From Rikenellaceae bacterium (GTDB taxonomy: Bacteria; Bacteroidota; Bacteroidia; Bacteroidales; UBA932), in contig DPKJ01000008.1 in NCBI GenBank assembly GCA_003542575.1, forward strand, positions 1 through 14,046: 14,046 nt of DNA, given 5' to 3'. A program made the position numbers and the translations under genes. Below are positions 8,901 through 14,046 of the stretch, piece by piece. Within the stretch, counting starts at the first letter, position 1. Every line of letters starts with the position of its first letter. The notes under the pieces were generated by a model that was not told the origin of the DNA, did no database searches, and saw nothing but the letters and a program-made list of their open reading frames with translations.

Positions 8901-9141
8901 ACTTCGCTCACTTTCTCTTTCTTATGATTTCACGCCACATTTAAAAGGCAATAAGTATATTAAAGGCTTATCAGCTTCAGTTGCTGCGTATAATCTTTTC
9001 GTTTGGACCAATTATAAAGGAATGGACCCAGAGGTTAGCGTTTCAGGCTCCGGTACCGGTGGATCTGGTTCAATGGGTATAGATTACAATGGTATTCCTG
9101 CAACAAGGAATGTCACTTTTGGTCTTAATTTTACATTTTAA
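5968..9141 (+). CDS. SusC/RagA-family TonB-linked outer membrane transporter (pair 2)
   Basis: This is a second TonB-dependent outer-membrane importer, complete at 1057 aa. The signal peptide (1-30, cleavage after LLA, before Gln31) and carboxypeptidase-regulatory-like domain (33-110) closely resemble those of the transporter at 226. By hand count about 63 of 85 residues are identical over 31-115. After that it switches subtype: DDVVVTALGIRKERKALGYS (111-130) replaces the GYGTQ-type sequence. The plug carries LFVVDGVIYDN (190-200), INPEDIESMSILKG (227-240) and ALYGSRAADGVVLITTKKG (245-263), all canonical. Near the C-terminus a glycine/serine-rich stretch precedes the final strand FGLNFTF, ending in the usual aromatic residue. 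No STN domain is present. A later in-frame ATG (codon 12) exists, but conservation of MYVS and the leader favours the first. The next gene encodes its SusD partner. Confidence 0.95.
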   Translation: MYVSHKLTEKCMRFTLSVLAMVLLSGTLLAQNIRVSGKVTDKANLPSIGVSVMVEGTRTGVATELDGTYTISAPGNATLVFSAIGMQTQRIPVNNRSTINVVMEEDALLLDDVVVTALGIRKERKALGYSVQDLKSDEILKNKQTNVINSLVGKVAGVNVTQSSGAAGAGATIIIRGGNSASETRDNQPLFVVDGVIYDNSTPATGSSGTDGVTKNATTFSNRVMDINPEDIESMSILKGAAAAALYGSRAADGVVLITTKKGSEGVVRVNFNSKYSYSWIGKAPEIQGVYGRGLYNEAGAFTDFTTQSWGNPISGTAYDNVGSFFQGGNVFDNSVSVSGGSKNGSFYLSASSFEQSGVVPTTDYSKTTFRFNGEQKYNKFTIGANAAYTLSNTNKTLTSAGLYNGGGNGAMSALYGWSRSDDVRKYLNEDGTKYRIFEGLQEIASDVENPNWIINKNKLSDNLHRFTGGINVNYEVTDWFSILYRVGYDNYNSGAYTYIAPGGAVREIYQRGRLSKGSTAYEYITSNLMLNFQKKIGDFDLGFLAGQTTESTDRVIQNHWGYNFQTPGTISFANIINENKFFTERNIKKRMAGVYGEFRAAYKNIAYLTVTGRNDWSSTLPKDSRSYFYPSVSGSFVFTELLPKNDILSFGKIRASWAEVGKDADAYATNNYLWDPKTVSGNYIGTGNSWTGGSPFLVPEIQTSYELGAELKFFGGRLGMDFTYYNTRTDNQLASPRLAQSTGYIFLTLNSGSVHNKGIELSLNAIPIETRDFTWDLTLNLSGNRGTLGEFLKGVGLFYVTDVQIGGVKAASIPNGGHFLGLTGDYWVREKNEEGVEIEGGRYQIDPTTGLYNTTKVTTNVVGNREPKLIGGLNNSFRYKNLNLSFLFDIRLGGDIYDGTSYYTTLNGLHPQTLDRNSVTVAGVSSVTGEPISYTYEKGQTYLVNNAVKSGEYMIQQYWRSYAENAHNFVTETNWLRLRSLSLSYDFTPHLKGNKYIKGLSASVAAYNLFVWTNYKGMDPEVSVSGSGTGGSGSMGIDYNGIPATRNVTFGLNFTF

Positions 9142-9160
9142 TTAAAGGATTTAACAACAT

Positions 9161-11095
9161 ATGATTATGAAAAAGTTTTTACATATTTCCTTAAGTCTGC
9201 TGCTTATTTTGGGCATGTCATCATGCAACAAGTGGCTGGATGTCAATGTAGATCCTGATAATCCTACTGACCTGAGTGCTACACCTGAGGTGAGATTACC
9301 ATGGATTCAACACTACTACTCTTATGCGTTAGGAGTTGCCAACATGAGGGCAAGTACAATAAACGGATTGCTAACTCAAACATCAACAACAACTTCCAAT
9401 GGATTGCTGGCAGCATGGAACCCGGCTCAAGCCGCTGCTACAACAATTTACCAAAACTGGTTTCTTGGTGCAGCCGTTAATATCAAACCAATGATGGACC
9501 GTGCAGAAGAGACAGGAGCATACCACTATATCGCTGCAGGTTATGCAATGAGAGCTTTAGGATTTTTTCTAATGCTTGACATATATGGCGAAATGCCTTA
9601 TACTGAAGCAATGGGTGCAAAATATAACCCTGCCTACGATCAGGGAGATGTTATTTATGCAGGATGTATGGCCGATTTGGATAAGGCCATTGAGTATTTC
9701 CAAAAAACACAGGAGCCTGGTGCTATTCCGTTATCAAGTGGTGACACATGGAATAACGGAGATGTAAGTAAGTGGATTAAACTTTGTTATGGTGTTAAGG
9801 CAAGATACCTTAATATGGTGTCAAAGAAAAGTGTTTATAGTGCACAAGCTGTAATTGATGCCCTGGCAAATGCTCCGACATCAAATGCCCACAATACAAT
9901 AATGAAGCGCTACAATGTTGAAGGAGATGCCACAAACTTTACTGTAGCTGACCCTTATCAAACCAATAACACATGGAATGCTGTGGGTTATGGTGTTGGA
10001 CAGAGAGCAACAAGATGGTTTGCAAATCTCCTTACAAACAACTACACAGGTGGTTCAGGAGTTGTAGACCCTCGTATGCCAAAAATATTACCGGCTATGA
10101 TGAAAAACATCAAATTAAATGCAGGTGGAGAAATAATCAGCTACGAGTGGGTAAGAGACATTGGTGTTGATATGATGAACTCAAATATTCGTCAAAATGG
10201 TGGCCCGCTGAATGCATCTTATGCAACAAGTGACATTAAGATAAATTATACAATTACCAACACTACAGATAAAGACAACTTTATTGCCGGATTGAATGGT
10301 AAACCTTATACAGTAACCGGAGACATTGTTCAAGTTACTTACAAAAAGGGATCATTCTATATTAACAGTACCAACTTCAGAAGAGCCGGTGACACTGTAT
10401 ATGTAAATATGAGATCTAACAGTATGTCAACATCAGGCCGCGCAGCAAATGATATGTACTACTATCCGGTAGCCACAGCTAATGCAGTTGCAGGTACAGG
10501 TTCTTTCTATGCAAGACCCGATTCTGACTTTGAAATTCTGACATATGCAGAGATGTGCTTCATTAAAGCTGAAGCGTATTTGAGAATGGGTCAGACCGGC
10601 CCTGCACATCAAGCCTATATTGCAGGTATTCAGGCTTCTTTTGACCGTATGCAAACTAAGCTAAACGAGTGGAAAGCAACAGGAACAACTAATCCGGATC
10701 AGTGGCCGATGGATCCTGCAGATATAGCTGCTTATATGGCTAGTGCTGCAGTAGTTCAAAATGCTGCTCAGTTGACTATGGCTGATATCATGAAAGAGAA
10801 AATTATTGCACTGGGATTTGATTACCAGAACTGGAATGATATGCGTCGTTTTAATTATGCAACCGGTAACATTGGAACTTTTGGTGTAGTTTACAAAGAC
10901 TATAAGAGACCGTTTGAATTTACTGCAACAAATAAATTCCCCGGTACCAGTCCAACTGACCCAACTTACTGGTTCCGCAGATTTACCCATAGTGCCCACG
11001 AAAGTAACTATAATAATGATCAGCTAATGGCTTCAAATCCACGTGCCATGCAAGATGACATCTGGAGTGTACCTGTTTGGTGGGACATGCAATAA
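9161..11095 (+). CDS. SusD-like_2-type surface lipoprotein (pair 2)
   Basis: This is the ligand-capturing partner of the transporter that ends 19 bp upstream. A second in-frame ATG at 9167 (MKKFLHIS) is an equally good or better start. The lipobox MSSC places the lipidated cysteine at residue 22, and CNKWLDVNVDPDNPT immediately after it is typical of the SusD-like_2 subfamily rather than the RagB type found in pair 1. Further family marks are LGFFLMLDIYGEMPYTEA (133-150), FEILTYAEMCFIKAEAYLRM (457-476), ALGFDYQNWNDMRRFNY (550-566), and a C-terminal FRRFTHSAHESNYNNDQ segment (605-621). The length of 644 aa is at the long side; a stretch around 310-430 rich in Thr, Asn and Lys may be a subfamily insertion. 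The protein would sit on the outer face of the outer membrane. The ligand is unknown. Confidence 0.92.
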   Translation: MIMKKFLHISLSLLLILGMSSCNKWLDVNVDPDNPTDLSATPEVRLPWIQHYYSYALGVANMRASTINGLLTQTSTTTSNGLLAAWNPAQAAATTIYQNWFLGAAVNIKPMMDRAEETGAYHYIAAGYAMRALGFFLMLDIYGEMPYTEAMGAKYNPAYDQGDVIYAGCMADLDKAIEYFQKTQEPGAIPLSSGDTWNNGDVSKWIKLCYGVKARYLNMVSKKSVYSAQAVIDALANAPTSNAHNTIMKRYNVEGDATNFTVADPYQTNNTWNAVGYGVGQRATRWFANLLTNNYTGGSGVVDPRMPKILPAMMKNIKLNAGGEIISYEWVRDIGVDMMNSNIRQNGGPLNASYATSDIKINYTITNTTDKDNFIAGLNGKPYTVTGDIVQVTYKKGSFYINSTNFRRAGDTVYVNMRSNSMSTSGRAANDMYYYPVATANAVAGTGSFYARPDSDFEILTYAEMCFIKAEAYLRMGQTGPAHQAYIAGIQASFDRMQTKLNEWKATGTTNPDQWPMDPADIAAYMASAAVVQNAAQLTMADIMKEKIIALGFDYQNWNDMRRFNYATGNIGTFGVVYKDYKRPFEFTATNKFPGTSPTDPTYWFRRFTHSAHESNYNNDQLMASNPRAMQDDIWSVPVWWDMQ

Positions 11096-11121
11096 TTACT
11101 AAGTACTAATAATTGGTTTGT

Positions 11122-11153
11122 AAAAGGGTTGCCCGGGAGGGTAGCCCTTTTTT
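11122..11153 (+). terminator. Intrinsic terminator after pair 2
   Basis: AAAAGGGTTGCCC (11122-11134) pairs with GGGTAGCCCTTTT (11139-11151) in a 13-bp stem with two G-U wobbles and a GGGA loop. A run of six T residues spans 11148-11153. It lies 27 bp after the second susD stop and separates the transporter genes from the peptidase gene. Confidence 0.92.
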
Positions 11154-11175
11154 ATATAATAATTCAATAAAATTG

Positions 11176-11183
11176 TATCTTTG
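11176..11183 (+). promoter_or_regulatory. Bacteroidota -7 box for the peptidase/hydrolase unit
   Basis: TATCTTTG is an exact match to the Bacteroidota -7 consensus TAnnTTTG and ends 26 bp before the ATG at 11210, implying a leader of about 20 nt. Around the -33 position only TTTA (11151-11154, 21 bp upstream, inside the terminator T-run) is available. The box supports independent transcription of the following two genes. Confidence 0.65.
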
Positions 11184-11209
11184 TTTATGTCATTATTAAA
11201 CTTATAATT

Positions 11210-12604
11210 ATGTTTTCAAAAGAGGTATATGCAAACCGGAGATTAAAGCTGGTTTCAGGGATAAAATCGGGAATATTACTGTTTACAGGTAATTCAGAGG
11301 TGGGGATGAACTACCCATCAAACACATACAGATTCAGACAGGACTCTTCGTTTCTCTACTTTTTCGGACTTGACGAACCGGATCTGGCTGCTGTTATTGA
11401 TGCAGAAAGCGGGGAGGAGATTATCTTTGGAAACGACGTGAGCATAGATGATATAATCTGGATGGGACCTCAGCCGGCTATGGCCGATAAGGCTGCCGGT
11501 GTCGGAGTAAAAAAGGTTCTGCCTTTTGATCAGTTGGAAGGGTTTATCGCAAAAAATAAAGCAGCAGGCAGAAAGATCCATTACCTGCCTCCATACAGGG
11601 ATGCAACCAAAATATTGCTTAATAAAATGCTAGGTATCTCTTTTGATAATTTGAAACAAAGTGCCTCAGAGGAGTTTATAAAAGGAGTAGTTGCTCTGCG
11701 TGAGATTAAAGAGGCTGTTGAGATTGCCGAGATGGACAAAGCAGCAGACATAGGCTATGCAATGCACTTCACTGCAATGAAGATGGTTAAAACAGGTATT
11801 GTTGAGCAGGAGCTGGTAGGAATAATGGAGGGTATATCTATTTCAAACGGAACAATGCCATCTTTCCCAATAATCTTATCTCAAAACGGAGAAACTCTGC
11901 ATAATCACAGTCATCATCAGATTCTTACTGACGGGAGGCTTCTGGTAATTGACGCCGGTGCCGAAACAAATATGCACTATGCCTCCGATTTTACAAGAAC
12001 TCTCCCTGCAGGAGGAAAATTCACGCAAATGCAGAGAGATATTTACACCATTGTCTCAACTGCCAATAACCTGGCGATAGATATGATAAGACCGGGAATT
12101 ACATACAGAGAGGTACATCTTGCGGCAGGAAAAATTCTTGCTCAGGGCCTAATTAACCTTGGTATTATGAAAGGCAATGCAGACGAAGCGGTTGCTGCAG
12201 GAGCTCACGCCCTGTTTATGCCTCACGGGCTGGGTCACCAGATGGGGCTTGATGTTCATGACATGGAGGATCTCGGTGAAAATTATGTAGGTTATGATAA
12301 TGTTCACGTAAGAGCTACACAGTTTGGTCTAAGATCTTTAAGAATGGGTAAAGAGTTAAAGCCGGGTCATGTTATTACTGTTGAACCGGGATGCTACTTT
12401 ATTCCTGCTTTGATTGAAAAGTGGAAGATTGAGAAGATTAACAGTGAGTTTATCAACTTCGATAAACTGGCAGATTATTATCAGTTTGGCGGTATTCGCC
12501 TCGAAGACGATATTTTGGTTACAGAAAAGGGCTGCCGTCTTTTGGGAGCAAGACGTTTGCCAATAACTGCGGATGATGTTGAAAGAGAGATGAGTGAAAA
12601 TTAA
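11210..12604 (+). CDS. M24B metallopeptidase (Xaa-Pro aminopeptidase / prolidase type)
   Basis: This cytoplasmic dinuclear-metal peptidase would cleave the bond before proline in peptides (aminopeptidase P), or Xaa-Pro dipeptides if it is a prolidase. It is 464 aa and lacks a signal peptide. Residues about 4-135 form the AMP_N/creatinase-like N-terminal domain (note YRFRQDSSFLYFFG at 40-53). Residues about 170-450 form the pita-bread catalytic domain. All five expected metal ligands are visible: Asp248 (VIDAG), Asp260 (ASDFTRT), His343 (HGLGHQMGLDVHD), Glu392 (TVEPG) and Glu432 (GIRLEDD). His231, His339 and His350 match the conserved substrate-site histidines of the family. About 20 extra residues lie between His343 and Glu392 compared with the E. 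coli PepP spacing as I recall it. A promoter box and a terminator upstream separate it from the sus genes. The next gene starts 3 bp after its stop. The exact choice between PepP and PepQ activity cannot be made from this sequence. Confidence 0.93.
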   Translation: MFSKEVYANRRLKLVSGIKSGILLFTGNSEVGMNYPSNTYRFRQDSSFLYFFGLDEPDLAAVIDAESGEEIIFGNDVSIDDIIWMGPQPAMADKAAGVGVKKVLPFDQLEGFIAKNKAAGRKIHYLPPYRDATKILLNKMLGISFDNLKQSASEEFIKGVVALREIKEAVEIAEMDKAADIGYAMHFTAMKMVKTGIVEQELVGIMEGISISNGTMPSFPIILSQNGETLHNHSHHQILTDGRLLVIDAGAETNMHYASDFTRTLPAGGKFTQMQRDIYTIVSTANNLAIDMIRPGITYREVHLAAGKILAQGLINLGIMKGNADEAVAAGAHALFMPHGLGHQMGLDVHDMEDLGENYVGYDNVHVRATQFGLRSLRMGKELKPGHVITVEPGCYFIPALIEKWKIEKINSEFINFDKLADYYQFGGIRLEDDILVTEKGCRLLGARRLPITADDVEREMSEN

Positions 12605-12607
12605 TCT

Positions 12608-14026
12608 ATGAATAAGAATACCTTTAGCGGCGCATTTCTCAGAGTTCTGACAATAGCCTTTCTGTCTCTTTATATAATCTCTTGCTCGAAAGAGGAGATT
12701 ATTGTTGTACCGGGTAAATCTGATTATAATGACCTTACGGGATTTACCTTTAAACGTTCGGATAATGCGAATTTTACCGAAGATTGTGTTCCGCACATTG
12801 CAGGGACTACATTTTACATCACGGTTCCTGAGGGTGCAAATCTAACATCGCTTAAACCCTCTATAACTGCTTCGCCAAAAGCAACAGTTCATATAAACGG
12901 AACACTAGTCCCCGCAACTCCCGGAAACTATGACTTTACAAATACTGCAAAAGTTGTAGTCACCTCTGAATCTGGAAGAACCAAGGAGTATAAGCTTCTG
13001 GTACAACCGGGGAGAAGGAGCCTGGATCTTATGGTTTACAGCTTTATGACCAAATATTCAATACCGGGAATGTCTGTTGCGGTCTCAAAAGGTGAGCAGA
13101 TAGTTTATAAAACCGGACTTGGATTTTCAATTGTTGAAGAGGGTGTAAGAACAAAACCTAACCATCTTTTCCGCCTTGCAAGCGTTTCTAAGCAGTTTAC
13201 CACTATGTGCATTATGAAGCTGATGGAGCAGGGCAAACTTACAGTTGAAGATAAGGTTTTTGGAAGCGGAGGTATTCTTGCAGCTGAATTTCCAATAGTC
13301 TCTAACAGAGCAGCAACCGTGACGGTGAGGCATTTACTGGAACACACAAGTGGATGGACAAGTAATCCCGACCCAATGTTTACCTCTAGTTTTAAAGGGC
13401 AGACGTTAGATCAGAGAATAAGCTATGTTCTTACATCTGCTCAATCTGAGCCTGGTATTGCATATTCATATTTTAATATGGGCTTTGGTATCTTAGGTAA
13501 GATTGTTGAAAAGCTCAGCGGTAAAGATTATGAGGTGTTTCTTAAGGAGGTTATGGCTTTGGCCGGAATCACAGACATTCATGTAGGGGGAGACAGATCG
13601 CAGCGAAGGCCGAATGAGGTTGTCTACTACTCTCAGGATGGCACCAACGGATACGGTAACGAAATGCCTGTTATTGCCGCAGCGGGAGGGGTTATTGCTT
13701 CAACCGAAGAGATGTTAAAGTTGATATTCCATATTGACGGAAAGACTACAATCCCGGATATTATATCTCCAGCTACAAGAACCCTTATGCTAACTCCATC
13801 TGCTGCGTATAACAGATATGCACTTGGCTGGAGAACGAATCATACATATTATCCTAACTCCTGGTACCATGGTGGCAACCTGGCGGGAACAGCTACAATA
13901 TGGGTTATGGGGCCGGAATACAGCGCAGTTATCTTGTGTAATTCAAGATCCTATATTTCGGGATTTGACGATGAGCTGTATGGTTTGATAAAAGATGTGC
14001 TTGCCTCAGCAGCCGCAACCTGGTAG
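12608..14026 (+). CDS. Lipoprotein serine hydrolase: N-terminal beta-sandwich domain plus S12 beta-lactamase fold
   Basis: This envelope lipoprotein joins two modules. The lipobox IISC puts the lipidated cysteine at residue 26, followed by SKEE, an acidic tail compatible with surface display. Residues about 40-133 look like the DUF5018/cadherin-like beta-sandwich seen in Bacteroidota surface lipoproteins (TGFTFKRSDN, ITVPEGANLTSLKPSI, TSESGRTKEYKLLV). Residues about 137-470 form a class C beta-lactamase-type (peptidase S12) domain with the full catalytic set: Ser192-x-x-Lys195 (SVSK), Tyr288-x-Asn290 (YFN) and His421-Gly-Gly (the KTG equivalent). Other family marks are HLLEHTSGW (242-250) and IAAAGGVIASTEEML (356-370). 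Members include D-aminopeptidases, penicillin-binding carboxypeptidases, esterases and beta-lactamases, so the substrate is open. It is co-transcribed with the peptidase gene, 3 bp downstream of it. The reading frame is intact and ends 20 bp before the window edge. Confidence 0.88.
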   Translation: MNKNTFSGAFLRVLTIAFLSLYIISCSKEEIIVVPGKSDYNDLTGFTFKRSDNANFTEDCVPHIAGTTFYITVPEGANLTSLKPSITASPKATVHINGTLVPATPGNYDFTNTAKVVVTSESGRTKEYKLLVQPGRRSLDLMVYSFMTKYSIPGMSVAVSKGEQIVYKTGLGFSIVEEGVRTKPNHLFRLASVSKQFTTMCIMKLMEQGKLTVEDKVFGSGGILAAEFPIVSNRAATVTVRHLLEHTSGWTSNPDPMFTSSFKGQTLDQRISYVLTSAQSEPGIAYSYFNMGFGILGKIVEKLSGKDYEVFLKEVMALAGITDIHVGGDRSQRRPNEVVYYSQDGTNGYGNEMPVIAAAGGVIASTEEMLKLIFHIDGKTTIPDIISPATRTLMLTPSAAYNRYALGWRTNHTYYPNSWYHGGNLAGTATIWVMGPEYSAVILCNSRSYISGFDDELYGLIKDVLASAAATW

Positions 14027-14046
14027 AGCTCTGCTATTATCATTGC

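Noticed and set aside
9144..9149. AAAGGA before the second susD gene as a Shine-Dalgarno site
   Set aside because: It sits 11 bp before the first ATG and 17 bp before the second, and Bacteroidota generally do not depend on such sites; none of the other starts here has one.
226..11095. Classic polysaccharide utilization locus with a predicted glycan
   Set aside because: No glycoside hydrolase, lyase, sulfatase, SusE/F-type protein or SusR/hybrid regulator is visible, so a glycan target cannot be supported from this window.
12356..12796. Antisense open frame of 146 codons spanning the junction of the peptidase and hydrolase genes
   Set aside because: It overlaps the conserved C-terminus of the peptidase (including the Glu392 and Glu432 codons) and the lipoprotein signal of the next gene; its translation looks random.
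12608..14026. Beta-lactamase antibiotic-resistance gene
   Set aside because: The motifs fit the broad S12 fold, but the extra N-terminal domain, lipid anchor and peptidase neighbour point to another hydrolase; nothing in the sequence specifically indicates beta-lactam hydrolysis.
1..14046. Insertion sequences, CRISPR arrays, tRNA or rRNA genes
   Set aside because: I looked on both strands and found no transposase, terminal inverted repeats, regularly spaced repeats or RNA-gene signatures.

Overview
The window is a densely coded, entirely plus-strand stretch from a member of the Bacteroidota, most likely Bacteroidales. The evidence is two adjacent SusC/SusD outer-membrane uptake pairs, start codons without Shine-Dalgarno sequences, a Bacteroidota-type -7 promoter box (TAnnTTTG), and lipoproteins with acidic residues just after the lipid-anchored cysteine. 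By impression the coding DNA is around 40% GC, with very AT-rich gaps. I cannot name a genus.

Layout: (1) 1-225, a non-coding leader. (2) 226-5486, pair 1: a SusC-type TonB-dependent transporter (1137 aa) followed 2 bp later by a canonical SusD/RagB lipoprotein (614 aa), then a strong intrinsic terminator at 5522-5557. (3) 5487-5967, a 481-bp AT-rich gap with the terminator, short direct repeats and a leader resembling that of pair 1. (4) 5968-11095, pair 2: a second SusC-type transporter (1057 aa) from a different plug/barrel subtype, and 19 bp later a SusD-like_2-type lipoprotein (644 aa), ended by an intrinsic terminator at 11122-11153. (5) 11210-14026, a two-gene unit with its own promoter-like box. 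It holds a cytoplasmic M24B metallopeptidase (aminopeptidase P/prolidase type) and, 3 bp later, a lipoprotein joining an N-terminal beta-sandwich-like domain to a serine beta-lactamase-fold (S12) hydrolase. All six genes are complete, and only 20 bp of sequence remain after the last one.

How the genes fit together: each SusC is a TonB-driven outer-membrane channel and each SusD its surface lid that captures ligand. Sus-type loci usually carry glycoside hydrolases or lyases, but none is visible here. The only enzymes are a proline-specific peptidase and a serine hydrolase of a fold used on peptides, D-amino-acid peptides, esters and beta-lactams. Peptide uptake and breakdown (as with the RagAB importer of Porphyromonas) is therefore a reasonable hypothesis, but an inference only: a terminator and a promoter separate the enzymes from the transporters, and the substrate cannot be read from this sequence.

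The most striking pattern is that the two SusC genes share a nearly identical front end and then diverge. The shared part is a leader box at fixed distance from the start codon, the same first four codons, and about 115 residues comprising signal peptide and carboxypeptidase-regulatory-like domain. The plug and barrel that follow belong to different subtypes and are paired with different SusD subfamilies. The DNA of the shared domain has many synonymous differences, which argues against a very recent duplication or gene conversion.
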